Source: Liquidambar formosana (taxonomy: Eukaryota > Streptophyta > Magnoliopsida > Saxifragales > Altingiaceae). From it: a stretch of DNA of 64,000 nucleotides. Every line of letters begins with the position of its first letter. Position 1 is the stretch's first letter. The stretch is taken from the NCBI GenBank assembly GCA_039720395.1, contig CM077834.1, positions 3,430,607 to 3,494,606 on the forward strand, read 5' to 3'. Of this stretch, positions 48,401 through 62,100 are shown one piece after another. A model generated the notes under the pieces. The model had not been told where the DNA came from. It made no database searches and was given only the letters and a program-made list of their open reading frames with translations. The translations under genes and the position numbers were made by a program.

Positions 48401-51400
48401 GACAGTAGGGGTCATTTTTGCTGGGCTAGATTATGGAATTTTCCCTCTTATAAATAATACTTTTCATTTCCATTCCTACATTTTAAAAACCAATTTCCCT
48501 TTTTATGATGGAAGCTCTGACTCGTCAATGAGCACTTACAAAGAGATGGGTCCTGCTGAGTCTCAGCCAACTCTTTTCCCCCATGGCTTTTGTTTTTTTC
48601 CTTTCTTCTTACCCTGTTACACTCTTACGCCACATCTCTCTATTGACAGCTTTCTAAACTTTTGTACTTCCCCTTCCAACATTACTACTTGTGGGAGTGT
48701 CTTATTTCTTATGTCATCATTCATGATAAGAAGACTGTCAAGAACACATCTGGTATATTATTTTAAAGTCAATTGCTAGAATTTGCCCTGCCCTTTCTTA
48801 ATTTAAGCTGAGATGTACAAAATAATTTATTGCTGTAATTTCTTGCTTGCTAGTGCCATCTCCATTCAGGAAAACTTTGAAGAAATAGTTCTTTGCCCTC
48901 TCCCTAATTCATTTTCAACAGATATTTGCTCTCCCAAATAATTCATTTTGATCAGATAATCACTGTTACACCCACATCCAATCATCGTCAACTCTGAAAG
49001 AAAATAATGTATCAAGACTCAAATAAATGATAGCAGACTCTTCTTCTATTCAGTGTCAAGGATTAAAGCACGTTTTTTCTGGAGGATCTCAAACTGGAAA
49101 TATCATCTGTTCTCTTCTGGACTAACGGGAAGTTAGTTTTGTGGGGTCAGGGATAATATGAGGAATTATAGATTGCTGTTTCTTATATCAAGTTAGCTTT
49201 TCTGCATGATACTTATCATTAATTAGAACAATCACTGATTCGGTTTCTGTCGTATAAGACTTAGTGGTGGACCTTGTGTAATGTTGATTCAGAAATTTCC
49301 GAATGTGTACCACATAGTTAGAATGCCTTCTTCCACCCTACCAAGTACCAACCACATTTTCAAAATTTCTGTTGTCTTATGGGTCTTTATTTTCTTGATG
49401 AGTTACCCTTTTGTTTTAACATGTGACCTCTGGTAATTTAGGCTGTTTAGCAACATGAGATCCGTCAATTTTCTTTGTGTGGGTTGCGGTTTGTTATTGT
49501 GATTAAGAGGAAAGAATGTGGATCTCTCTTGCAGGAGTGGCCTGTCTACGGACAGCAAAAAGATTTCCTTTGCAGAGATGATGACAGATGATGTGCAAAT
49601 ATCTAGAGAAGAGAGATGCTTTCGACTGTGGATCAACAGTCTTGGAATTGTTACTTATGTTAATAATTTGTTCGAGGATGTCAAAAATGGGTGAGTGATC
49701 CTTTTTAAGCAATAGTCGCTATTATGGTGAAATTCTATGAAGTTTTTACAAAATCCTTCATTTTTGATTGGGGAGTAGAATAATTTGTGGACCCTGATAT
49801 TTTACTATGACTGTCGCTTCTGAACTGGCTTGATGTATATTTCTTATGTATGCAGATGGGTACTTTTGGAGGTGCTTGACAAGGTCTCTCCAGGATCAGT
49901 TAACTGGAAGCATGCATCGAAGCCTCCCATTAAGATGCCATTTAGAAAAGTGGAGAATTGCAACCAAGTTATAAGAATTGGGAAGCAATTGAAATTTTCT
50001 CTTGTGAATGTAGCTGGAAATGATATTGTGCAAGGAAATAAGAAGCTTGTGCTTGGTAATGTGCCCCATCTCAAGTTTTCTTTATTAGTTTGTTATGATA
50101 CCTCCAGATCATTATGGTTTATATGTAATATATATATTTGCCGTGATTCAATCATAATTGGACATGGAATCTCTAGGAGCAATAAAATATTTTAATGGTG
50201 GTTCTTTTGTGACTTCGAATTAACTTCAGAACTTTTTTCTTACATTTCACTGAAATGCCTTGACGCATTAATGGTGAATTAAATCCTTCATCAAATAAAA
50301 TCAGTGGTCCAAAGTGCTCAAAATTGTTTACATCTGTTTCAGCTTTCCTATGGCAGTTGATGAGGTTTAATATGCTTCAACTCCTGAAGAACTTGAGATT
50401 CCATTCCCAAGGAAAGGAGATTAGAGATGCTGATATCCTAAATTGGGCAAACAAAAAAGTGAAGAGTACAGGCAGAACCTCTCAAATGGAGAGTTTCAAG
50501 GTAAAACAAGGACCCGGCATTTTAATTTATTTTTTAATTATCATATTTTAAGCCATGGTTAATTTGTGGTAATGTTTTCTGGGACGCACTTTTTCAGGAT
50601 AAGAGCCTGTCAAGTGGGTTATTCTTCCTAGAGCTTCTCAGTGCTGTAGAGCCGAGGGTTGTCAATTGGAACCTTGTTACCAAGGGTGAAAGTGGTATGA
50701 TTCTTTGCAGTTTGGAAAATAATTTTGAAATTTTAAGCCTTATTATGGTTGGACAAGAAAATGGACTTTGACCATTTTCCATTTGAACTTATCCAGAGTG
50801 GAATAGATGAATATGAATGAGTGAATGCTTTTTCTTTTCTTCCCATTTTTCAAGTGTAACACCATAGTTGTAAGACTTGACATTTTTTTTTTTTTTGGTT
50901 AAAATGATAGATGAGGAAAAGAGGTTGAATGCTACATACATAATTAGTATAGCAAGAAAGCTTGGGTGCTCTATCTTCTTGTTGCCCGATGACATCATGG
51001 AGGTAAGAATGCAACTATTTTGTATTCTTGTTTGCTATCTTTTGTGGAGACAAATCTCTAATCCTGGCACTTTTTCTTTCTCTTTGTGACTTTGACAAGC
51101 TACCGTGATTTATGAATCTGAAAATATCACACTATTCTTCAAAGAATAAACAAATAACTTTCATTTCAGTTTTCTTGAAACTTGCACAACCATGTTTTCT
51201 CTCCAGTTTTGCCAAATGACATTCACATCAGTAGTTTTGACTATTTCCAAATGACTGAAATCAGCAAGACAACTTGGTTTCCTTCTGTTAGTGATTAATT
51301 CAAATGATTTTGGAAATTCGTGCACTTCTTTAGTTGAACATACATGATCATTCGATTCGACTCGATGTTGTTATGGCAGGTAAACCAGAAGATGATCCTT

Positions 51401-51643
51401 ACTCTAACAGCTAGCATCATGTACTGGAGCCTGCTGCAACCAGTGGAAGAGTCTGATTTATCTCCGTCCCCTGCTGGCACTAGCACTGCTACTACTACTC
51501 CTGATGCATCCCCAGCAGCCTCTCTTGACGGCGAGGATGAAAACTCCTTGGGTGTTGAAGTCTCAAACTTGAGTATTGATGATGCAGCCTCTGACTCTAC
51601 AGTCTCGTCGCAGTTTGAAAATGAGGACAGTCCTGTCAGCTAA
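45480..51643 (+). CDS. FIM: Fimbrin (actin-bundling protein), complete (14 exons)
   Basis: Role: cross-links actin filaments into bundles; plant fimbrins act in cytoplasmic streaming, pollen tubes and cell growth. Exons: 45480-45566, 45727-45897, 46131-46369, 46468-46639, 46727-46765, 46943-47011, 47146-47262, 47671-47882, 49535-49690, 49856-50055, 50343-50500, 50598-50694, 50911-51002, 51380-51643; 690 residues, all junctions in frame. Seen: an EF-hand-like N-terminal region (about 8-75), then four calponin-homology domains: CH1 about 121-240 ([17 protein letters not shown]), CH2 about 265-370 ([18 protein letters not shown]), CH3 about 390-500 ([10 protein letters not shown]) and CH4 about 515-625 (LQLLKNLRF). 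An acidic Ser/Thr-rich tail follows from about 626. The order EF, CH1-CH4 and the length are those of plant fimbrins. Closest paralogue (FIM4/FIM5-type) is a guess. Confidence 0.96.
47883..49534 (+). other. Largest fimbrin intron (intron 8)
   Basis: 1.65 kb, much longer than the other introns of the gene. The open frames at about 48164-48779 have no recognised domain and no matching fimbrin segment, so they are not treated as exons; an old insertion is possible but no ends were found. Confidence 0.5.
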
Positions 51644-53375
51644 TGGATCATAAATTGCAAGTTTTTCTCCTTTGTGAAAAAGGTGGAAAAATGTTTTTGC
51701 AGTTAAAGTGGGTGAAAACTCAAAATTTCGCCTTTTTAGCAGGAACAAATACGCAATCATTTTAGGAAATATGCTTGTAATTCCCGGAGGAAAAAAAAAA
51801 AAAACGAAAAGAATAAAAGTAGGGAGATGGATAAGGGGTAGAGGAAGTCATCTTGTAAAAGCTGTTACAATTTTAGAAACTGCATAGCTTCAATCTTTTT
51901 TCTGCTTTTTTCCCCCCTTGCTTTTGTAATTATATTTTGCTGTTTTTTAGGTGTATTCTTTGGACAATAACAACATGGATCATATTCAGTAATCCAAGTT
52001 CATTTCCGTGGTAAACAACTTGTTTGGTAACCTTTGTGCTGTTTGGATAACGGGAAAATCCAGCCAGATCATTTTACCCCAGGTTGAGCCAAGCCAAACT
52101 TTTGACTTTTGAGAATGATGCTCAATTTTAGACAGGAAATACATTCATGGAAAGGTGAAAAAAGGAAAGAAAAAAAGAGCCTGAAATGTGAAAAAGGAAA
52201 AAAAAAAAGAAAAAAAGAAAAAAAGGGGCCTTTCTACTTTCTTTGAGTTGAGTTGAGCCATTTTGATAAAAATAAAAGAGGACCTTTTTGTGGATCAGAA
52301 GAGGCTTGCCTTGTTTTCCTTGTATTGGGTACATAGGCAAATGATATGGTTTGATGACAGTGTGTTATTCATTTGAAACACACTAGCATTTGCTGATTAT
52401 GAACACAAAAAAAAAAAAAAGAAATAAAAAAGAGAAAGGTAGGGGGATGAATGACAATGCTATTAGGCAAATATTGTATCCAGTGATCCCTAGGTTTATG
52501 ATACTTTTTTCTTACATGTCATGCATTGTGTTTTTTCTTTTAGAAGAAGGTTGACAAAATAAAATTTGGATCAATTCCCTATGACACAGGTAAATTTATC
52601 CCTCACTTTGTGTCAATTAATTTTCAAAATAAACTTGGCTCATGGTTGACTTCAAGGGAATGAGAAATTGAATCTAAGATTTTTCACTTATGAGACGTGA
52701 GTCTCGAGAATTACTAATCTACCTTTAACTCTTGAGATCATGCATGTTACATTAATATTTGAGAAATCACTAATTCCTTGTCATGACGGCTTATAAAATT
52801 GGCTAAATAGGAATTTAGATAAATATTAAATTTGAACCATTTAAAAGATAGGAAAATGTGGGGTACAACAAATAATAAATCCAATAAATAATGAATTAAT
52901 TAAAAAGTTGAGGCATTTTTTTTTTCTTTTGTAAATTTAAAGGACAATTATAAATCCAATAAATAACTCATCTTACAAAATTCAGAAATTTTCTCATCAA
53001 ACAAAACTATTTAATAGACAATATCTTGTAGGAAGAGACATCAAAACTTTGATTGGTACATACAATCAAATTAGGTTAATAGAAGCATATATTGGAATTT
53101 GTGCATTATTATCTGAAAATAAAAGGAGTTCCTCGGTGCAACCATGAGAGCAGCCTCCTATTAGCATTTTCTAGAAGGCAAGCGAGGGTGTGGATGCAGC
53201 AATAAAAAGTGTGGAAATAGTCCACCAGCCCTTTCCAATAAAATGGTAAAATTGCGTGGAAAATCAACAGAAAACCATTTCCAAAGCGAGGAGTTTAAAG
53301 AGTATTCTCTGAGCACCGTGTACTTCGGCGTTTCTGCTCCATATCATCTTCTCTCTATATGTGTGTACATATACG

Positions 53376-53406
<31 letters not shown>

Positions 53407-53458
53407 TCCGTTTAGCCAGAGATAGTAAACTAAAGCGTCGCCTGCTTTTGGGTCTGTT
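51644..53458. other. Fimbrin 3' region and intergenic DNA
   Basis: Likely fimbrin 3' untranslated sequence to about 52000, then AT-rich DNA with A-tracts. A (TA)n microsatellite lies at about 53377-53404, close to the presumed EDM2 transcription start. No gene seen. Confidence 0.5.
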
Positions 53459-56400
53459 CAATTAATTCTCTCGCACGTCCATCACGGAGGCGGAATTCTG
53501 GTTGGTATCTGGTAAGTCCTCTTCATTGCACCTTTAATTTTCTGTTACTCTTTTATCCGTTGTCGGAAACCCTAGCCCTTTGTTTGGTTGCTGAGAAAAC
53601 ATAGGAAAAGGAGAGAAAATAGAGTTCTTACGGTTTTTTTTTATTGGGTGTGTGGGGGGGGGGGGGGGGTGGGTTTGGAATATAAATAAAGAACTTAATG
53701 CAGCTACATCAATGGAGGTTACCTTTAATTTTCTAGTAGTCTTTCTCCGTTATTGAAAACCCTAGCCCTCTGTTTGGTTGTTGGGAAAACGTCGGAGAAT
53801 AAACGTGGGGTGCGCAATGGGTCAATTCAGTTTCATGGGATGCCCGAACATGCCATGTTATCGTGTTTCGTTTGAAGTGGTCGTTATAAATAAATGTGGT
53901 GTGTGCTAGAGATTGGAAGAATCACTGGGCTTTGGGAACCTCTTTTATTTGTTTGGGATTTTTTAGGTCATTTCCTAAATCAGTAAGGGATCTTCTTGGT
54001 GGGTGCTGGATAAAGATTGGGAGGGAGGTATTACAGAACTATTTGGGGGTGGCATCTCTGTCTTGGTGTTTGTTCAATGAATGGAAGAGAAGGATGTTTG
54101 AGAATGAGGAAATGCATCTTGTAAAGCTTAAAGATGTCCTCATTCAGTCTATTCTCCATTGGAGCACCTCCTCCATCTCAATGGGATGCTTTTTTATTTT
54201 TGATTTTCTATAATTTTGTTGTATACTTGATTGCTTGATTTTGTTTTGCCCCTGTATACCTCCTGTATGCTAGGCTCGTTCCTTTTATTTTTTATTTTTG
54301 TTTGCTTCTGGTTCTAGCAAAATCTTCATTTGTAATATTCCTTTTTCTGTCATGCCCTTTCTAGGTTGTAAGTGTTGACTTAAGAAGAAGAGGATGGTAT
54401 CTTCAGATGATGAGGGTGAGACTGTGCCACATGCTGTCTCAAATTACCATTTTGTAGATGAAAATGATGAACCCATTTCATTTGTTGAGTTGCCAATTCA
54501 ATGGAGTGAGGGTGAGAGGCCGAATGGAAACAAAAATCAAATATTCCTACATGGGAGTGCCGATAATGGCCTTCATAAGATATATAAGCAAGTCACAGCA
54601 TGGAAATTTGACCTTTCCGATGCAAAGCCTGAGATATCGGTGCTCACCAAGGAAAATGACTGGATCAAACTTCAGAAGCCGAGGAAGAGCTTTGACGTTA
54701 TAATTAGGACAATCTTGATAACAGTTCACTGCCTTCATTATTTTAGAAAGAATCCAGAAGCTTCTGGGAAATCTCTGTGGGATCACTTGGCTAAAGTTTT
54801 CAGGTATTTATATTGCCATCTCAACCTTTTAATCTTTCATTTTACTTTTTAAACTGAAAATTTTGACATTTTTATGCAATTTGCAGTTTGTATGAGGTCA
54901 GACCTTCTGAGAATGATCTGGTGGATCATATCTCTTTAATTAGTGAAGCTGTTAAAAGAGAGGAACGCTTAACACACTCTGAGGTTTGCATTACTTTTCT
55001 TCTGCCAATGTAATGTAATTTTATTTGTCTGTGAAATGTTCCTTTTCTTTTTTCTTTTTTTCTTTCTTTTTTTTTTTTTTTTTTTTTTGGGAGGGGGGGT
55101 AGTTGTTTTTTGAAATGTTATTATCATCTTGTATTTGTTTAGTTCAATTTGTTTCTGTTTGTTTTTATTATATCATGATCTATTCTCCTTTTTTATGTTG
55201 GAGGATTTATGAGCTCCTTAAGTCAACTTTTGCTTGAAATCCAAATGCATCTATTTTTAAAATTATAAAAATTATAAATGTGCTTCGGTTGAGGAGGCTG
55301 TTTCTCTATTGTATTTATATTTTTCCATAATGACTATCAATTGTTTGAACAGTTTTTGCTCACATTTATCGAGGAGAAACCCAGGAAAAGGAAAGCATTT
55401 GATGAGGTTATACTCTCCTGCTTGCCAGTTTATCTTTTGGGTTCATTTTCCTGTTTAAGTTTTTATTTATTTATTCATTATATATCCGTTGAGCTAGCTT
55501 GCTCATTGTGTAAACAGCTTGTGCAGACTACAGGAATGTCTGGGTTTATAGTTGATGATATGGATGATGATATACTTGATGACACTGAAGAAGATGGATC
55601 TGCTGAAGAGGAGGATATGTATGATTCTGTTTGTGCGTTTTGTGACAATGGCGGTGAACTTCTATGGTATGTATTTTTCTTTGTTATTGTTTGACTTATT
55701 CATTGCTTGTACTTTATTGTCTATGACTTCCATTTGTCTTGCATATCATCTAGTATATTCAGAAGGTACATTGAGTTGTTTAAGGTTACCGTAGTAGATG
55801 TCGTGGTTTCTGGGTTGTCATCATCATCATCATCATCTCATGAATATCATCATCATCATCATTATTTTTGTTGCTTTTGTTGCCGTTGCTGTTATTGTTG
55901 TCATTTATTTTTGTTAATGCTATCATTATTCGTGAACTACTATGTCTTATTGTGTTAGGCCTCCAATATTTTTTGAGGTGCAGAGCACTATCATGGAAAT
56001 TTGTAATGATATTTGCACTATCATGGAAGAGTTCTATGATTTTTTTGTTCCTAAGTCGTAGTCATTTAAGAGAGATAAATTTGAAGGATGATTATTGTAT
56101 GTTAGTTTCTAGATTATTGTATGTTAGTTTCTAACTTCAACATATTCTCTTTTATGGATAAAAGAACTTTTATGCAAAAGAGATTAATTCTACACGAGTT
56201 GTAAGCAACAGATTATTGTGGATATGAAGATACCAACTCCTATGGGAATCTTTGAATAAGCTCTTGGTTGTTTGTATGTTTTTTTTTATGTGCCTTCAGG
56301 AGAAGAAAATAACATGTTTTTTCAAAAATGTATTTTGAGGGTAATTTGGTTTGCCACACCATGACCTAGATTATTAGTGCTCAGACATTGTTAAAACTTT

Positions 56401-59095
56401 TAGGTTCTGAGCTGCATTTATGTGTATAGAGTAATTCCTGCTGAGTAAAATTGTACTACTTATATTTTTGTTACATTCCTGTATTGGGCTTGGCAGCCTG
56501 AATCTTGTATCCAATTAATATCTTGTACTACCTTTTATGCATTATACTTTTAGTGTCGAGCTTCAACAAATCTTGTTGATATATCTGAAATATGTTCCTT
56601 TAATCTATTTTTATTTCTTATTTTTACTTTTTGCAAATCTCGGTGAAGGTCCCTAAGCTTGGTTTGTTATTTGGTTAAGTCAGCATCATTTTTATTATAT
56701 TGAAAATTTCTGAATTCAAATGTTGAATGATTTGCGATCTAATACAGTTGTGAAGGGAGGTGCATGAGGTCGTTTCACGCAACTGTTGAAGCTGGTACTG
56801 AATCAATGTGTGCATCTCTTGGCCTTACTGATGATCAAGTCGAAGTATGCTGTCCTTTCATAGTCACTTTATATTTTTTTGCCGTGCATTGTTGCATTTT
56901 GTTCTTGTTGTTTGAATATTTTGAGCATATTTTAATTTCTTCTCCTCTTGAGCAGGCAATTCAGAATTTTTTATGTAAGAATTGTCAATATCAGCAGCAC
57001 CAGTGCTTCTCCTGTGGGAAGTTAGGCTCTTCTGATAAATCTTCAGGTGCTGAGGTATGAATATGCTTGGAAAATTTCAAACCCCTTTTTAATTTTTATA
57101 TTTTTATTTATCTTAGCTGCACAAAATTCCACTTGATTATTGGTAATGAGTATTTCAGTTCCAAATCAAAGCAGATAATAGGTGCTAATTTCTCCCTAGA
57201 TTAGCATTTGTTTCTCTATTCTTCCTGTCTTTAAATGGGCTGCCCTTATGGTCTGTTAGATTGGCTAATTTTTATTTTGATTTTTCTTTTGGTTAAGAGT
57301 GGTGTAGCTATAAATGATTAATTTACTAAGAAACCTAAAACCTTGCTATTTTTATTCTTCACCTTGCATCTATAATTCTTCTTCTTTGTCTTCTTCTTCA
57401 TTTTTTTCTTTAAAACTTTTGTGTATGTCTAACACTAGGAAACTTGCATCATAAGGTGTTCTTAAATTTGAAGGAAGCCCCACTGTGCCACAAAACACTC
57501 TTGGCATGCACATAGAATTCTACTTTGCTGCTTCATATGCTTGGCACACGCAGAGGATTCAGTCAAAAGTTTGCCTTTCTTATCAAAATAACTCCTTTTC
57601 TTATTTCCATAACTTACAGCTTATTTTGGTGGATCCTGTGCCATGGAAGTCAATTTTCTGCTATGTTAAATAATATGGTGTTTTCATATTTTTATTAGAT
57701 CGAAATCACATTACAGCACGTTGTGATTCATTTTGTTTTTCATTACACGTTTTTGTTTTATATCGGGGGATACATTTGTATTAAATTGTAATCACAGTTT
57801 TCATTGCAGTCATATTTCAGATTTAGTTTTTGATGGGAAGAGTCGATTGCAATAGATTTCTATGGTTGATCTTCGGGGAATTCTCTGTGAATGTGTGTTT
57901 CGATCCACACTTTAATTGCTAATTTTTTTTTGCCAAATGCTTTTCAGGTCTTTTCCTGTGTTTCTGCGACCTGCGGTCGTTTTTATCATCCACAATGTGT
58001 TGCAAAACTGCTCCACCGGGAGAATGAATCAGCGGCAGAAGAGCTTCAGAAAAAAATTTCTGCTGGGGAATCATTTATATGTCCCATCCATAAATGTTGT
58101 ATATGCAAGCAAGGAGAAAATAAGAAGGATCCTGAGTTGCAGTTTGCAGTGTGTAGGCGTTGTCCAAAGTCATACCACCGGAAATGCTTACCTAGGTTCT
58201 CAATAATTGTATCTGCATTTCATATTTTTCTTTTCCAATACAACCTTAAAATATTATGCTCTGTTAACTCAATTTATGGTGTCTGGATGGTTGATGCTTG
58301 AGTTAAATTTTTTTTTAGGAAGATTGCTTTTGAAGATTTGGAGGAGGAAGATATCATACAGAGGGCATGGGAGGGTCTATTGCCCAATCGTATTTTGATA
58401 TATTGCTTGTAAGTGCTTTTATGTGAGCATTTTTTTTGTTTGTTTGTTTGTTTTTTTTTTTTTTTTTTGGGGGGGGGGGGTAATCATGAGTAGCTTTTAA
58501 ATTATTTTTTGCCTATTATTATGAGCAGAAAACATGAGATCGATGAAGAAATTGGGACTCCAATAAGGAAACATATAAAATTCCCTGATGTTGAAAAAAA
58601 GAAAAATATAGCATCTGAGATGCCCTTAGGCAAAGAGAAGGGCATGTTGAAGAAAAGAAGTCTAGCCTCAGAAGACTCTCCTTGGGAAAGAACTGCTATG
58701 AAAGCACCTAAACAGGTTGAAAAATTGTCTTCTGCCTTGAAAGAGGGTGATTCTACAAAACGAATTAAGAAAAGATCTTCTGGATCAGATCCCTTGATAA
58801 AATCTAGAGTAACAGATGCCTCCAGGAAGTCTTCGAGGGACAATGTTAAGTCTGTCTCTGTGAAAGCAGACAAGTCCTCCACCGCTGATGAAAACAAAAT
58901 TTCCTTGGGGGAGAGGCTGTATAACCTGATGAGTAAGGGAAAGCAAGATACAGATGATGGTGATCTTGATCGAATGGTGGCAGTTAAGCCTGCTATGAAG
59001 AAATCGAACAGTTCACCACATCGATTGGATGCTGATTCAGAGAGGAGGTGACTCATTTCTCTTTCTAATACTGCATAGTTACATTTTTTGTTCAT

Positions 59096-59151
<56 letters not shown>

Positions 59152-62100
59152 CCTCTCTCTATCTCTCTCTCTCATTTTAAGGATTTATAGTAGTTTATCA
59201 CTTTATCTCTTTGTTTGCATACTATTATAATTTGAAGTTTTACCGCATATGCTTATGCTTATCTCTTGCAATGCAGATTATTGGCTTTGATGAAAGAGTC
59301 CAAATCTTCAATAACTTTGGAAAAAGTCATAGAAAAGCACAAAGTTCCATCTACTCATGCTTACCAGTCAAAAAATGTTGTGGACAAGACGATTACACAA
59401 GGAAAGGTGGAGGGTGCTGTTGAGGTAGATTTGACTAATTTTAAGTGTAAATTATGGCTGTAAACAATGATTCTATGTTTTTTTTGAAGAATTTGTAACT
59501 TACCTTCTTTCTATGGCAGGCTGTCCGAACAGCTCTGCAGAAGCTAGAAGCTGGATGTAGCATTGAAGATGCAAAAGCTGTTTGTGAGCCAGAAGTATTG
59601 CAGCACATAGTTAGGTGGCAGGTGATTGCCCATTCTCAATTCAATTCTTATTGAGGTCATTGTGTTAAGATTTCGTTAGTGAGTTATCTCTTGTTACTGT
59701 CATCCGAGGCACTATTGGTTTGGTGAATTTTTTTTTTTTTTTTTTGTTTTCTTATATGTTCATTGGTTGTGTAACAAGGCGGGTGTGGGACAGGTGGTCC
59801 ACACCCTGCCTGAATGCACGAGTACAATCTGTCTGTGACATGCTCTAGGTTGGGCATACTTCTGAGTAATTGCATCAGAAATCTTTTTATGTGGGGGCGT
59901 GGGTCCCATCTAGTGGTGTATCCTAGCTGCAACTTAAGTTGTACTTAAGAACCTGTTGTTTATGTCTAAAGCTCATTCAAGATGCAAGATGTGTGATAAA
60001 CCTTGTATATTAAAAGGGAAAGGCTGAATACTCAATGACTGAATCATTCACTAATGTGTGGGGTCAGTTCAATCATTTAAAGTTTCTTTTGTTTAAAATC
60101 TCAAATAAGCCAGTTTTGTTTTCAGAAATCGCTAAGGTGTCTTCTACAGTTTGGCCTTTTATGCATCAAACATATTTTTATGAGGCCCCATTGTTGGTTA
60201 AGTCCATATATTTACATATATGTTAATTTGGGTGGAACTGTGGAAGAGTTAGTTTAGTTGGCTATGTTTTTCTCCACAACTTTTTTTCCACTTATTTTTG
60301 GGGCATTTACCAGCAGCCTGCACTAGATTTCTGCATTTGAGTCCATCTGACTGTTTGTGTTGCATAGTTGCATCTGTTTTATTGACATTTGATAGTTCAT
60401 TTCTGCAGAGCAAGCTCAAAGTTTATCTTGCACCTTTTCTGCATGGTATGCGCTATACATCTTTTGGTCGCCATTTTACAAAAGTGGAGAAGCTTGAAGC
60501 GGTAAATCATTTTTTCCTTACTCAAGTCAATTCTTAAATTTTAATAGCTTTTCCTACTTCTATTTTATGTGAATATATACATTTATATTATATTATTGAC
60601 TGATTTCATTTCATGTACTAGTTACTAATTCACTATTGGAATTTTTCCTTGCTCTTGGGATTATTCCCTTTTGGGCTTATAAATGCTTTAAATTGAATGC
60701 CAACTATATCTTTAAGTATTTTTACTTGCTTGGTGGCTTGATTGTGCATTCATGTATTTTATAGAAATAATATATTTATGTTGATAGAGGAGTGATTTGA
60801 TTCAAGTTGAAGGTATTACCAGGACAAGAGGTGAGACTAAAAGATTGTGTGTGCTACCATGTTTGAATCATTAGTGTTAAGCATTTAAATAAATTGTAGG
60901 ATGCTCTAAAAAATTTCTCACTTTCCAAATAACCCAAAAGAGCTTGACAGGAATTTTTATTCGTTATTTTGCCCCCTTAAGTCCAAGCCTTTGAATATTT
61001 TTAGTGAATGACCTACATTACAGGTTTTGAAAGGCTGGTTTTTACTCATCACTCTCCTGGCTTCTATTTTGACCCTAAAATGAACTTCCTTTTGGTTGAA
61101 TAGTAGGTACATCTCTTCTTTGTGTTATAGTTTTTGGACATGAACTGATTGGTCTTCACATTCGTGTCTATTTTCTGGAAGGCGCCTGGTTCCATTATTT
61201 AATCTCTTCTCTCCTTAAGGGTCCTAGGATTCATACAAAAGATGAATTCCAGCTTCCTCGATATTTGGAAAGAGTCTGTCCCTTCATCTTTTGACCATTT
61301 CAACAAATTCCAAACTTAAATAAGCATATTTCAAACAGAAAAAAATTCAACTTTAAATGGAAAGGCATTATCAAAGTGACAGTTATTAAATGGGCAAATT
61401 GCAACAAAAATGAACAATCATATAATATGGGCTTATTATTATTAATATTATTATTATTATTATCAGCGATATAATATGGGCTTTTCGAGCTCTTGGTACC
61501 AAGAGTAATGGATTTTGGACCTATTGAGCCTGGAACTAAGCATTTGAATTTGATTGTTGAATAGGTAAAAGAAGCCATATATCATTCCACATCCCAAAGT
61601 ATGCCGTTCTAGTTTTGGGATGGCCCACTCAAAATCGTAACCTAAAAGATTATAGATGTAGGTTACAGATCATAGACTTGACCTTAACTAAGCAAAAATT
61701 TGAAAAAAACTGGAAAAAATTTTGTGAAACACCTTTATAGATTCAATGTCAGCTCTTTGACTTAAGGTTAAGCTTCAAATGTTTCAGAATTAGGCTTTAA
61801 AGTAGTAAATCTAAGGTGAGAGGGTGGAAATGAGGGAAAATGGAAGAAAGAACCCGGAAAAATGGATTGAAGAACATTTTTTAGGCGACAGCGACCATTA
61901 CTGTACCCGTGTACCGTTATGTAATGGCCCAATAACATCTCCTATGCCCATGATTCAGAGGAATGGATGGGTATGGGTTCCGTTACTGTAATAACTTGCT
62001 TTAAAAGTGTTACATAAAGCCAATATTTGAAACCTGCGTATGAACACCAAAAAAGAATCAGAGATTCGTGAAATCTTGGATAGAATATGCAAATTCTTAT

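Noticed and set aside
48164..48779. Open frames in the large fimbrin intron
   Set aside because: The flanking exons join in frame into a normal fimbrin without them, and they match no fimbrin segment.
58502..59149. Minus-strand 215-codon open frame
   Set aside because: It is the reverse shadow of the long Lys/Ser-rich EDM2 exon 58529-59047 extended through the CT/CA microsatellite.
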